Part shown: one piece after another, positions 32,709 to 45,413 of the stretch
Numbering within the stretch: the first letter of the stretch is position 1
Layout of the letters: every line of letters starts with the position of its first letter
Assembly (NCBI GenBank): GCA_029962745.1
Contig: CM057162.1
Location: forward strand, 15,351,397-15,415,396
Reading direction: 5' to 3'
DNA from: Echinometra lucunter
Lineage: Eukaryota > Echinodermata > Echinoidea > Camarodonta > Echinometridae
DNA length: 64,000 nt
Position numbers and translations under genes: made by a program
The notes under the pieces: model-generated
Seen by the model: the letters and a program-made list of their open reading frames with translations, nothing else
Told to the model about the DNA's origin: nothing
The model's database searches: none

Positions 32709-34317
32709 CATTTTTGCCTTTAATGTCTGCTCAACCATTCATGACTCGACGGATCAATCTCATTTTCACACAGAAATTAGTCAATAAGTGTAGAAACCCT
32801 TCTGCCAAATTATTTTGCTCAAAACTTTTTCGTTAAGATTTAAATGTTATGTTATTTTGGATTAGGGGGGAGTAACTTTTTTGTTGTGTTTTATATTGCA
32901 ATACATATCTCTACTGGAGCTCGAGCTGATGTGCATTAGGAAAGTCAAAAATCGACTTACCTCAAAACCAACATCTCCCCACTTGTTTGTATTCTTTATG
33001 TTAAAATGATTTTATAATGATTCAGGAATGATACGTGTACATCAATTTAAAATGCACTTCATACTTCATGTAGATCACTGTGTCTCAAGTTACTCACAAT
33101 ATGACACTTTGAAACATGGGCATGGTGGTGAGGTCACATTGTGTGTAATTAAGAGCGGGGATTGTTTTTCTTTATATTCATTGCTTCATATGCTGTTGTT
33201 ATCATTATTGATATTACAGCTATCTTTTTATGATTAGTATCATATTACAAGTTAATTAGTTATATCACTTGAGCAAAGTCTGAATCTGAATTTGAATAGA
33301 AGATACATCCTCTGATAGTTGTATAGTTTGGTCACGTTTAAGATACATTACGTACTTTTTTCTGGCGTACGGGGGTAGGGGGGGGGGGCTGGTTTGGCGG
33401 GCTGCTGCCTCCCCCAAAAGTTCCTGAGAGAATACACGTGATACAACAATACTTCTGCCACTGACTAATACAAACTCAAGGGCATTTCTCAGTCTATACT
33501 CTGTTGACGTTGTTTGTTTGTTTGTTTGATTGATTGCTTGTTTGCCTGCTCGTTTTCAGTTGATATCAATATTTCTCTCTCTGATCCTAGATTTCGTCAT
33601 ATATGCCAACGATACTTTTTCAAAGTCTAGCATACACACACTTTTTATTTGACACAGCTAATACTTAATTTATCTCTCCTTTGCCATCTTTGGCCTCAAT
33701 ATCAGGGGGCAACAATCACTCTTTTATCATATTTGCTATCGCAGTTCACATATTATCTCAGTACTAGCACGCACAACATGCATATTGAATGATGCGTCTT
33801 ATGATACTGCATATAGGGATCAATTAGTCACAAGAAGCATTCAAACCTTCTTTAGATATCAAGTTATAATCTGGTAAGTTATTAAGTAAGACAGTTAAGC
33901 TACACACTACAAAGTTCCAAAATAACATGATTACAATAAGCTGATCATGAATATTTTGGGAGAAGCTTGGCTGGACGCAGTCAGATATAGGAACATATCA
34001 TCACTAGACCATCAACAGTCAAATAACGAACAAAGTCACAAAAGGGAAACAGTGAGGTCAACAAGAAGTTACGATAGCAATTGTGGTGAAAGCGCGCTTT
34101 CGCTCAAGACGTCATTGCTTCACACGTTTTTCTGCCCGAAGGCAACAAATTTTATTCCCTCCCACCCAGCCCAGATTACAATGTATACATTGGTTGTCAT
34201 ATGCACGTGATAGGTATCTTATACAATGTTTGTGGTGGGATATGATGGATATATATGAATACACATGCAGCTGCGTGGTCACAGGCTGGGCAACATGAAG
34301 AAGCCAGCTCATCATTA
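32709..34317. other. Non-coding DNA, no gene seen
   Basis: Poly-G near 33380, (TTTG)n near 33510, and a possible LINE-like tail (CTGAATCTGAATTTGAATA) near 33280. No exon chain. Confidence 0.45.
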
Positions 34318-34915
34318 TGATGAGCCAAGTTTGGTTAATGTATCTAGATCAGTCCGAATCGCATAATGGCGGGATTTCTCGTTCGTTATCTTGATGACCC
34401 ATGTTCAGTACATTTATCTGGATTGCTCCAAATCGTGTAATGGCTGGAGGTTGAGTAGGATGGGACAGTTTGCCTGCCACTGTAGTTACCACCGACGTAA
34501 ATCCACTCTGAGGAGTGGGGGGGGGGGGGGGGGGGGGATGATTGACTTTTTTGACGATTTTTTTTTCTGTCGATCTCACACTTAAGTATAAGCACACACC
34601 CTCACTGACCCCCACAGACCCCCCTACACATTTTTAATATTTATTTTGCGACTGAGCGAAGCGAGCGAGCCAAAAATAACCACTTTTTTGGTTTTCAATC
34701 GTATTTTTAAACAGAAATTCTAAAATATGATGGTTGTTTATGACAGATATTCAAAGATTTTACTAACGGATTAATTAAAATATATTTTCTTTCTTAAAAA
34801 GTGGGGGGGGGGGGGGGATCCTGTAGGCAGGTAAACCGTTTGCAGGTCAAGTTACCATTGCCCAGCTTGCTCATCATCCCGATGAGCCACGCTTAGTACA
34901 TTTATATACAGTGCG
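34318..34915. repeat. Nested repeats including an inverted hAT-family fragment
   Basis: GATGAGCCAAGTTTGGTTAATG (34318) recurs as GATGACCCATGTTCAGTACA (34393) and GATGAGCCACGCTTAGTACA (34883). Between them, 34486-34815 is the reverse complement of internal parts of the hAT-like element at 42938: ACGTAAATCCACTC, poly-G, and GAGCGAGCCAAAAATAACCA. Confidence 0.6.
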
Positions 34916-35420
34916 TCCCAACAAAACCTTTACACTTTTGAAATGGCTGCCTAATGAAAAATACATGATTCTGAAAGAAAAGGTTTATATGTGCGGATAG
35001 CTCATGGACTCAACTTTTATAAGAGACCAAAAAGACCGAAAATAATTCATGCTTGGGTGGTGAGCACTACTCACTTTTGTAAAGGGTATGAAAATTAGGT
35101 TGCGGAGGAATTGCACCTTTCAATTTGTGAGAGATGAGTCCTTTGGAGGTTACATAATTGAGGGTGATATGATGAATTCATGATCAGTTGCAATCAGTTT
35201 AGGTTTGCTGAGTGAATTTCATGGTTTATTAAATCAAAATTTTATGCATGAGTGAACGGGAATTGCATTCATTATTGTAGCATTGTACCTTTCCCTGGTA
35301 GACTCAGTGGTGTGTTTATGGGAGTCAGGATGGCTTTTACTAAACACTCGGGTCGCGTCGCGGCGCGGCGGGCTGGAAGCGCATATTTTTTTTTACACAG
35401 GAGTTCTGCCATACTCGCGA

Positions 35421-35808
35421 CCCGGGGGGGCCACTCTATGTACAACACTGTAACCATGCGCGTGCACAAAAACGCGGAATAAGGGGTGTTTTTTCAGGCA
35501 GAGCACGGATCCGCGCGGATCCGCGATAAGGGTATCAAAATCGCCGATTTGAGAGAAAAAGGGGGTCTTTTCAGCGCTAAATCCGCGCTAAGGGTCATTT
35601 TTTGCATAATCTGAAGGGTATACGTGGAGAGAAAAATCCTAGTTAAGGGTATGCTGGAGAGAAAAATCCTAGTTAAGGGTATGCTGGAGAGAAAAAATCC
35701 TAGTTAAGGGTAGCTTTTTTGAGCTCCGCGAATCCTAGTTAAGGGTACTTTTTGAAAGGGTGTGCACGAGCATGGTTACAGTGTTGTACATAGAGTGGCC
35801 CCCCCGGG
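35421..35808. mobile_element. Nested 388-bp MITE with 8-bp target duplication
   Basis: Inverted ends of 47 bp with one mismatch begin CCCGGGGGGGCCACTCTATG. Flanked by ACTCGCGA on both sides (35413-35420, 35809-35816). The centre has three 31-bp units containing AAATCCTAGTTAAGGGTA. The inverted partner arm at 37805-37870 lacks it and shows one copy of the target. Confidence 0.92.
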
Positions 35809-36359
35809 ACTCGCGATAAAATTCAAGGAAACCGGTGGTGAATGAGTCTAACTCGCGCCGCCGCGGCAAATTTAGATTGCTGAGCGAGCTGAGCCTGCTA
35901 CGCATGCTGACTGCAAGCTAACGTATACGTGCACAGTGTGCATGCATGTGATATGCATGAAAATACCGCTCACCCACTGCGCACTACATGTAGGTCGCGT
36001 CGGTTGCTATATGCCTAGATCTATATGAAGTCGGCTAACATGGAGATCTAAGAGTAAGACCTATCAATCATAGCGTGTAATGAATGTGAGCAAACAATTC
36101 CACCACAGTTGCAGGTATGTGTGTTAATCTGAGGTTAATGGTTTCCCCATGCCCCAACATAACAATCAAGACGTGCTCAACATGAAGAAGGGGCTGGTTG
36201 GGGCTGGTTGACATGATTTTCTTCCGGGATTTGCTTAGACTATTTATTGTAGACTCTATATGAACGTTACACAATTAATAGTTACCGAGTTAAGAGTTGA
36301 TATGCATGCTGATGAAATAAAATAATATAGATGGCATTGGCATTGTACAGTTTCCGGGA

Positions 36360-36840
36360 TTTTCTTCGTTCTCTATTTTGTTTATTTCACTCTTGTCTCT
36401 TTCCTCTGTAATAGGTTTGTGTTTATTTATTCCTCTATCATTGGTATTCCTGTTATCTTCTAATATTTCTTTGTTTGTTTTTTTCTCTTCTATCACCTCT
36501 TCTTATAGCCTATATTTCTTTGTTTTTTTCTCTTCTATCACCTCTTCTTATATATTTCTTTGTTTTCCCCTCAAACGTCTCCCCTACTTGTTCTTTTCCT
36601 GTTTTCTTTTTCCTTTCAATATCCCTTCCATGCGCTGTTTGTCCTTCAACTTTCCCCTGCTCTTACCTTACGTATTTCTTATCTCTTCAATCTCTCACCT
36701 GTTTTTACCTTATCTTTATTTTTCCTTCAGTCTATCTCCTTTCTCATCCTTGTTTCCTTCCAATCTTTTCCTTTTGTATTTCTTTGTTTTCCCTTCCATC
36801 TACAATATTTTCATATTTTCTTATATCATCGCACTGTAAT
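36360..36840 (+). repeat. Pyrimidine-rich tract
   Basis: C/T-rich low-complexity DNA (TTTCTTTGTTTTTTTCTC, TCTTCTATCACC repeated) inside the composite transposon. Overlapping Phe/Ser/Leu ORFs on the plus strand are artefacts. Confidence 0.7.
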
Positions 36841-37554
36841 CCCAAGGAGTTTTAAGAGCTGGAGTCCCAACTGGCAACAAATCATTTCAAGCAGCTGTCT
36901 CTTTCTAAGGTTGTACAATAGAATCTACAGGTGTGCTGTTGCCTTTGATGTCTAGGTTCGATGCCGCCAACATCATGGGAAAGCTTGAGTAATGCTTTTT
37001 TGTCACAAATAGAATATCTTTAATATTTCACTTTTTATTTGAATTAACAGAGAGAAAATTGAACAGATGATAAAATATAAATATAAAAGCCTATCTGTGT
37101 GCAGAAATTTGCGTATGTCACATGATAGCAGGTTTAATCGGTAAAAAGGAGTAAAATTTTACAATCCTAAAACAGCAAATTGACACTTTTCCGTTTACTT
37201 CCTGCAAACGAAAATAAAATGTGAATTTGTTGAAGTACAGTTATTTATGATGTTATATGTCAGATTAGCGCCTACACATGCCCAGCCGAGTAATTTTGAT
37301 TCATATTTCAGGAAATTTTGCACCATTTCCTTTCGCTTGCCTCCTGTAAACGTAAGCACTGTAGGGCCTATACTGCTCATATTATCAGACGAGTGGTAAC
37401 GAAAAGTAATTATCATTACAAAAGCATATTTCCCTTTGAAAATGGCCCGTAAGTTTGCAGCCAGGCAGAAAACTTTTGTCTATGTACCTGCAAGGAAGAT
37501 CGAGTTAATTAAGCACATGCCTGAATTTAAGAATCCACTGTTAAGTTTCATTTT

Positions 37555-37640
37555 TTACCTTGTACGATGCATACTTTGTATTCTGTTTATATTATGTTGG
37601 AAATGGAAAATAAACGAAACGAAACGAAACGAAACATATT
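37555..37640 (+). mobile_element. LINE 3'-end-like fragment with (AACGA)n tail
   Basis: TTGTATTCTGTTTATATTATG then AATAAACGAAACGAAACG resembles the 3' end of CR1-like LINEs. No RT sequence is attached. Confidence 0.5.
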
Positions 37641-37885
37641 TTTTCCTGGCGGCATCGAACGTCACTTCAAAGGGAATGCGTTAGATGTGACTCCAGCTCT
37701 TGAAACTCCTTGTAAGTTGGTAATAATCCCCAAACCCTTGCGTCTATCGTGCACACAGCGTGCACATTTATTTGCTACATGGCGCTGACGCGTACGCGTG
37801 CGCTGACGAGCGAGACTCATTCACCACCGGTTTTCTTGAATTTTATTGCGAGTATGGCAGAACTACTGTGTAAAAAAAAATATGC

Positions 37886-38493
37886 GCGGGCTGGAAACCA
37901 CTAGGGTCGCGGCTAGCTGAGCCATTTTTTTTTTAATGGTGTCTTCAAATCGACCTACACGATGGGAAAATTTTATTGAATATTCTCGATTTCTTTACAA
38001 CCCTTCTTCATTGTTGTCTTCAAGGCGGGTTCGAGGGGAAAATCTACTATAAAAAAAAGAGAAAAGTTGAAAGTTGCTCTTCATTAAACTGATAGAAAAA
38101 TAAGAAGACAAGAATAAGGATTGACAATACGAAAGGTATAGGTATATCTCTTCTCTCCACTCAAGTTTTTCACATTCTGATCTCTTTTCTCTCTCTATCT
38201 CTCTCTCTTTCTGTTTCTCTCTCCCTGTCCTTCATTTTCTTTTCTCCCTTTTATTTCTTCCTTTTTTCTATATCCTCCCCTCTCTTCACTCTCTTATCAT
38301 ACTTATAGACATATTAAGGAAAGTACAATGTAATAATGATTCTATTTTGTTAGTTTATTTTCCTGAATTGCCATCTTGTTTAACTTGTTTTTATTGTATG
38401 TATGCTTTGTTGTGTTGTTTTATGTTTTACAGGGCCCCCAAGTATAACACTACTTGTCTACTGATGGGGCTACCCTGTATAATAAATACTGAA

Positions 38494-38536
<43 letters not shown>

Positions 38537-39285
38537 AAAAGAAAGAATCCTAGGTAGATAAACTGAACTTTAAAGAAAGTGTATAAGACTGCAAGAAAGG
38601 GAGTACGACAGAATGGAAACGAGGAAGAATGGAACGAGTACAAAGATGAACTGTGGGAAATTAATAAAAGAGGAATACAAAACAATGAAAGGAATGATAT
38701 GGAATGATAGGAGTAAAATTGTAAAATTGAAAGAATTTATTGGCCAGGTTTAAAAGTGATAAAGATTTTTTTGTTTTTTTTTCTAAATCACATGATAGAA
38801 AAAAGAAGGTAAATAAAGGAATAGAATAAAATATGGAATTTTGTTGTTAAAGACTGACATATGAAAATAAAGTTAATAAAACCGATTAGGATAGAAATTA
38901 CAAGGATGGATGGAAATAGAAAAAAAGAAGAAGAAGGGTAAAAAAGGAAAAGAAATACAGAAACAGAAAATATTATTGGTCTTATGGAAATTGTGATAAA
39001 ATGCACCAGAAAAATGAGGATAGATAGGGAAGAGATGAATTGCAGAAGAATATAAAATCACAATGAAGAGAAATGAAGGCGGAAAAAATGAAGGGAGAGA
39101 AATATCTAAGATGTACATACACATGTAGGCATGATTAGCAATGTTTCAAAATTGTTGATAATTTCAAATCTGTTGTAAAGAAATCGAGAATTTTCAATAA
39201 AATTTTCCCATCGTGTGGGCCTATTTGAAGACACCATTAAAAAAAATGGCTCAGCGAGCCGCGACCCGAGTGTTTTCCAGCGCGC
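37886..39285. repeat. Inner inverted-repeat element (~1.4 kb)
   Basis: Arms of about 115 bp (37886-38001, 39172-39285) share GGCTGGAAA, GGGTCGCGGCT, TGGTGTCTTCAAAT and AAAATTTTATTGAA in mirrored order. It appears to split the right arm of the composite element. The interior contains a LINE tail and A/G-rich DNA. Confidence 0.7.
38380..38537 (+). mobile_element. LINE 3' end with (AATA)n tail
   Basis: ACAGGGCCCCCAAGTATAAC...GGGGCTACCCTGTATAATAAA followed by about ten AAAT units, a form typical of echinoderm non-LTR retrotransposon tails. No RT remains. Confidence 0.6.
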
Positions 39286-39329
39286 CGCGCCGCGCCGCGA
39301 CGCGAGTGTTTAGTAAAAGCCGTCAGGAT

Positions 39330-40426
39330 TGGGTGGTGGTACATGTTGTAGGGGAGGTGACATAGGTTGGCTAGATGGGATAAGGGTCAAGAGGACAGTA
39401 TGCCCCCCCCCCCTCTCTCTCTCTCTCTCTCTTGCTTCCTGTGTGTTGGTGTATATATTGACAATTCACATTCTTTGGTCTCAACTCCAAAATATCCAAA
39501 CCACCTTCCCTTATCCCTTATGAAGAGAGCAAGATTGTGCATCGAAGGAGGAGGTGGACATGTGGACCATTGAACATTGATCATTGAACCATTGAGACTC
39601 TGATTTTTAGTTTCCATCATCATTTATTCCCCCCCCCCTCTTTTCTCTTACAATATGGATGAAGCAGTTGTAAAATTGAAATGAATGAAAATCAACTGAA
39701 AACAAAGATTGACATGTTCATTTTACCAATTTGTGTTACACTGTACCGTTTTTCCTGTCCGAAACTCAACTGCTAAAATGACTGGTTGGTTAGATAAACT
39801 TTGATTGAGTGATTGACTGAGTTATTGATTAATCGTGAATAATTCATTGACTGAAACAGCTGGATGGTGATTGAATGCTTGATTGATTAATTTATTGAAC
39901 ATTGATAGTTGATTGATACCTAAATGTTGATCGTCTAACTTCGGTATTGAATCACGAGTCCACAAAGCTTTCTTTCAAAAATATGATATAAGGAAATTGT
40001 ATTTACACTGGGAAGTTCTCTCATAATGAAGTATTTGCATCATTATACTCTGTATCTATGAATTCAATTTAAAAATTCGCCGATAACAGAGTTCTATGAA
40101 ATTGGTCTCAAACCTCAAAAGATTTTTATTCCATCAGTCAGGGAGACTCCGGGTTTTGAGGGAAGATTGAATGGCCAGCGGAGATGCCCTAATGACCCCA
40201 TGCGAACACACGAGGTCAGCCGTTACAAAATTATAATTCCAGCCTTTGCGAATTAGGCCAAATTCAAGGAGCAAAGTGCGAAGTGAGAATTACGTAATCT
40301 CTTTCGTGCTACCCCATTATTCTTCTTCTCTCTCTCTCTCTCTCTTCATCTATTCGCGTACATAAAGTATAGCTCGTATGCGGCCAATGCTTCATCTCGA
40401 TTATACAAATCCGAACGCAGATAATA
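39330..40426. other. Non-coding DNA, no gene seen
   Basis: CT and poly-C runs near 39403 and 39629, GATTGATT-like degenerate repeats at about 39780-39930, CT run near 40330. Confidence 0.5.
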
Positions 40427-43400
40427 ATAGTTCAAGTTCAAGTTCAAGTTTATTTCCACATTCCATTGAAAACATTCCATTGAATACAAAACCTGAAAAC
40501 AAACAAAAACAATGCATGAAAAATGAAAAATGTGGAAGGGAACCACAGAGACAATGGCCTTTCAAGGCAGAACCCTAACAAGTAATAAAAAAAATATGAC
40601 TTAACAAAATAAAACAGCGGAGTATTGATTCAAACAACAAATACCCTAAAAGTAACAAACAGTCTAGAAGGGATAAGTTGTTCAATAATCATGACAGTAG
40701 GAGCAAGTAATACATTTTCTGTGTTTTCTTTTGAAAGGCGTGAGTGATGGGCAAGATTTAAGTTCATCAGAAAGAGAATTCCAAAGCTTAGGCCCAATAT
40801 ATTGCACAAAGGTCCTTGAGATATTAAAGTTATAAAAAGGTAACAATAGTTTACTAGAATTTCTTGTTTGATATCTTTTGGTGTACTTGTGGTACAAAAA
40901 TATTCATTAAATCCTGGTGGAAGAACACCCTTTAAATAGGAATATATAAAGTTTGCGACCTGAGTAACATGAATATCAGATACTTTTAGAATACTGAGTT
41001 TATGAAAAAGAGGATCTGTCGAGGCAAGAAAAAGTGAATTTGTAATAACACGTATTGCACTTTTTTGTAATAAGACAAGCCTGTTCAAAGAAGTGGCTGG
41101 ACAGTTACCCCAAACTATAGTACAGTAATATAAGTGAGGTAAAATCTTTGTTTGATAGAGGTTGACAAGAATACGCAATGGAAGAATGATTTTAAGCTTC
41201 TTTAATACACCTATTGCTTTGGATACTTTACAAGAAATGTCTTTCACATGTTCTTTCCAGTTCAAGCAATCATCCATAACCACTCCTAAGAAGTTTCTAA
41301 ATTTCACCTGCCTAATTTTATGTTGTCCTATTTACACATTTATCAAATCATTGTTGGTTTTCTTATTGAGGGTTTTAAACATCATGCAGCATGTCTTTTC
41401 ATAATTGATAGTTTATTTAACAAAAACCAGGAATTTACTTTGTGAAGTTCTGTATTAAATTTAATGTTTGTTTCATGCACATCACTTCCTGACATGAATA
41501 AATTGGTGTCATCTGCAAAATAATCGGACTAAGTGTCTTACTAACGAACTGCAGATCATTTATATACAGCAAAAAAGCAAAGGACCTAAAACAGAGCTCT
41601 GAGGTAAGCCTATTGAAAGAGATTTACGTTGTGAACTATGCTGGTCTAGATAAATATACTGTTATCGATCAGTTAAATAACTCTGAAACAGTTTTAAAAC
41701 TTTACCCCTAATACCATAACACGCCATTTTTTTCAATAAATAATGAGTGATAACAGTATCAAATGCCTTCGAAAGATTTATTTTAAAAGAAGGCCAACAA
41801 CTATTTTCTTTTCTTCAAATGCAGATACTACACTGTTCATAAACTCTACAAAGGCCATGTCTGTACTAAATCCATAGCGAAAACCAAATTGTTTATTATG
41901 TAAAATATCATTGCATTCAAGAAATGACATTTAATGTATTATGAACTAGCTTTTCGAATATTTTGAAAAATTTACAAGATTGGTATTGGTCTATAGTTAG
42001 AATAGGAAGACTATCACCATGATCACCCTTTTTGTAAATTGGAATAACTTTGGCTAATTTCAATGCATTAGGAAATACACCTTGTTCAAACGATGCATTA
42101 AAAATGTGACATAAAGGAGATGCAATAAAAATTAATAGACTGCTTTACTACAGCAGGATTTATATTATATCCTGGGTTTTTGTTCACCTTTATACCAGAA
42201 ACAACATTAATAATATCTGACTGGCTTATTGGAGTAAAGAACATTGACTGAACACTATTTCCATTCAGAAAATGTGTAAAGTTAGAGTCAGTACAAGTGG
42301 GTAACTGTTGTGCCTTCCCATAACCAATATTACAAAAGTAAATGTTAAAAACATCACTCATTTCTTGTTTATCTTCAATACTATTACCCCCAGCAATAAT
42401 ACTACTAGGTGTTGATTTATTTTGTGATTTGTTCAATATATCATTTATAATTTGCCAAGTTTTCTTTATATATGTCTGACATCATCAAATTTTTTATGAT
42501 AATATGCACTTTTATCATTCATTATTTACAAAATTTCTATACTGTTCATATACTGTTTCCCAATAGGATGTAGGATTCTTCAAATATTTTTTTATAAAGC
42601 ATATATCTCTTTCTACACATTTTCTTAATTTCAGAAGTAAACCACGTTTTAGTATTATCATACTTTTTCCTATTCACCTTTTTAAGAGGGAATCATTCAT
42701 TATAAAGATCAGAAAAAATCTGCAAGAAATAATCATACTTTTCATTTACACTATCAAAGTCATTGATAGTATTCCAGGTAACTGACTGAGTAAAGTAAAA
42801 ACTCTTCCTAGGCTTTTATCACATATATATATATATATATATATTATAGAAGCAGCCGGTATGTGATTGAAGATTAACATTAACAATGGCAAACGGTGCT
42901 AAGTGATCACTCATGTTTGTAATTATTATGCCAGATTCAGTGGCGGCACCAATGGGGGGGGGGGGATGGGGGCATTTGCCCCCCCCCCCCACTCAGAAGC
43001 TTTGCCCCCCCCCCCCCCCCCAGTTGTCCCCCTCTCCGTAAATCTTGAGGACTGAAAAGAAAAATTATACAGTAATTTGTATTAATAAGTAGATGTTGTC
43101 ATAAGCATCATATTCAAGCTGTGAAGTGCTCTAAAATACCATTTTCCGCACTTCAAAACTTGAAAATTTTCTCACTCAGTCGCTGTTGGCTTCCTCGCAC
43201 ACTATTAGTTTGTAATATAAATGTTCAGTTCATGATCTAGTTTTGATCAATATCTTTGCTTCATTAAGCATTACCTGATTTTACAAAAAAATCTCTCTAT
43301 ATCAAGTGTAACAAAAAAAATGGGGGGAGGGGGAGGGATGGGGGATATATCTTATCCCCTCCCCCACTTTTTTGGAGAGGTGTGGGGGGATGGTGTGTAC

Positions 43401-44008
43401 AAATATCCCCCTCACTTTTTAAGGAGGAAAACATATTTTGATTTATCAAAATCTATCATAAACAGCGATCATATTTTAGAATTTCTATTTGAAAATGCGA
43501 TTGAAAACCAAAAAAAAAAAGGGGTTATTTTTGGCTCGCTCGCTTTGCTCACTCGTCATGTTTTACAATTTCCTTTCTAAAATGCGATTAAAGACAAGAA
43601 AAGTGGCCATTTTTGGTTCACTTGCTTTGCTCGCTCATCATATTTCAGAACATTTATTTGAAAATGCGATTAAAAACCAAAAAGCGGTTATTTTTTGTTT
43701 GCTCGCTTCGCTCGCTCGCAAAATTGGTATTGATCAAAATGTGTGTAGGAGGGAAAAAAATCGTCCAAAAATTCAATTTCCCCCGCCCCCCCCCCCCCCC
43801 CCCCCCACTTCTCAAAGTGGATTTACGCCGGCGACTAAAACTCGCGCTTCATGCTCGATTTTTCCATACACGCAAAAAAATATTGACTGCCCCTCCCCTC
43901 CCCTCCCCCCCCCCCCAACATTTTCTTTTGCCCTCCATTTGCTCCCCCACTTTAACAATCCTGGTGCCGCCACTGGCCAGATTTAAGTATATTTTCAGTT
44001 CGGTTGGT
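40427..44008 (-). mobile_element. 5'-truncated non-LTR retrotransposon (CR1/Jockey-like LINE), broken
   Basis: Read on the minus strand from 44008: the endonuclease end (TNRTENILKSG, TNMSDHLAPFAI, with the SDH motif); a linker (KKYDNTKTWFTSEIKKMCRK); RT fragments with SSVLGPLLFLLYINDL near 41580 and the catalytic FADDTNLFMS near 41500; then FLGVVMDDCLNWKEHVKDIS and the C-terminal part (to 40630). The tail is AATAAACTTGAACTTGAA near 40430-40455. Several frameshifts and stops make it inactive. It is interrupted in the endonuclease region by the hAT-like element at 42938. Its 5' end abuts the start of segmental copy 2. Confidence 0.85.
42938..43975. mobile_element. Non-autonomous hAT-like element (1,038 bp) inside the LINE
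   Basis: Perfect 14-bp ends CAGTGGCGGCACCA / TGGTGCCGCCACTG and a perfect 8-bp duplication GCCAGATT (42930-42937, 43976-43983). The LINE coding frame continues across the insertion. The interior has poly-G/C runs and three ~90-bp units with AAAATGCGATT..AAACCAAAA and GCTCGCT..GCTC. No transposase. Confidence 0.93.
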
Positions 44009-44327
44009 AAATTAGACTCATCTCTAACGACTTTCCCTATTGGATAATATGTTTATGGTGGGTGTGGCTTTGATGACTTACAAGACAGTTAAAACAGCTC
44101 TCAGAATACCGATTAATGACTGTTTTAGCGGTGTTGTAAGTCGGTAACTTACAACAGAAGTTAAAAGTTAAAACGGTGTTCAGAATACCACCCCTGTGTA
44201 GAAAAATTTTGCAGGGATTTGTTGCGAGGGGTTTGTTGTCTTGTATCTGAACAAGCCTGTAGAATTCAGTCATTGTTTTGCATTTACAGTATGGCATGTT
44301 TTATTTGTATTGATGATCATACTGTTT

Positions 44328-45329
44328 ATATAATATTGACTGGCATAGAATGAGATACCAACCTATATTGCCTGATCTGAATCCAATATTGCCCAAGCCG
44401 AAGGCGCGGGCAATATTGGATTCAGAGAGGGTGATATAGGTTGTATATCATTCAATGCAGTCAATATTATTATTATCTATACCCCACAGTAAAGTAATGT
44501 AAAATTCAATTTAAAAAAAAAAAATCCCTCCGACTACTCAGTTGACATGTATGCATTAATTCTAATCACACAAGTACGGCTTATACCTTTTTTTTTCTGA
44601 TGTCATCTATGAATTCGCGCATTGCATGTTGCGTATTTTTGTATTCGCGCACTGCATGGCTTGCGTTGCTTCTCACACCGGTTCAAACCGGATTTCGTGA
44701 ATATTGCCCGCTGCTCAATTAACACGCAAAGTCAATGGGAAAACCCGGAAGAGAGAAAATATGGTATGATATTGACTGCTGCCAAATCAGAGAAGGAAAA
44801 ATATGGAAATAATTGCCACGGAAAAACGCCTCGTACAGATAATTATATAATATTGACTGGCATTAATGATATACCAACCTATATCGCCCGATCTGAATCC
44901 AATATTGGATTCAGAGAGGGCGATATAGGTTGTATCTCATTCAATGCAGTCAATATTATTATTATTATCTATATCCCATAGGAAATTGATGAAAAAATGA
45001 ATTAAAGTCATCTCTCCAAGTACCCATTTAACATGTATATGTGCCTTAACTTTAATCACACGGCTTATACCTTTTTATGATGTCATTATGTATTTGCGCA
45101 TTGAATGTTGCGTATCTTTTTATTCGCGCACTGCATGCATGGCTTGCGTTGCTTCTCAAACCGGTTCAAACTGGATTTCATGAATATTGCCCGCTGCTCA
45201 ATTTACATGTAGAGTCAATGAGAAAACCCGGAAGAGAGAAAATATGGTATGATATTGACCGCTGCCAAATCGGAGAACGCAAAATATGGAAATAATTGCC
45301 ACGGAAAAATGCCTCGTATAGATAATAAT
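44328..45329 (+). repeat. Tandem dimer of a ~517-bp palindromic element, only in copy 2
   Basis: TATAATATTGACTGGCAT begins at 44329 and again at 44846. Each unit starts with a hairpin (CCAACCTATAT..CCAATATT and its complement). Copy 1 is continuous at 4317/4318 (CTGTTT|GATATTATTT), giving an empty site. Confidence 0.8.
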
Positions 45330-45413
45330 TGATATTATTTGTACTGAATTACGTATATTCTATTTCAATATTTTCTAATATACTGATGTCTCCAACCTTT
45401 TCCTTTTATGCAG

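Larger units (their letters stand above)
35332..39321. mobile_element. Composite foldback transposon (3,990 bp) with 8-bp target duplication
   Basis: Terminal inverted repeats start GGCTTTTACTAAACACTCG at both ends and continue as GC-rich GTCGCG..GGCGCGGCG..GCTGGAA. A perfect 8-bp duplication GTCAGGAT flanks it (35324-35331, 39322-39329). The left arm (about 35380-35880) is repeated inverted at about 37780-37890. An inner inverted pair (37886-38001 / 39172-39285) looks like a second element lodged in the right arm. The interior holds a pyrimidine-rich tract and LINE 3' tails but no recognisable transposase. The superfamily is unassigned. Confidence 0.85.

Noticed and set aside
36378..36955. 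Overlapping 126-153-codon ORFs rich in Phe, Ser and Leu
   Set aside because: Three overlapping frames in a pyrimidine-rich tract; low complexity, not a membrane protein.
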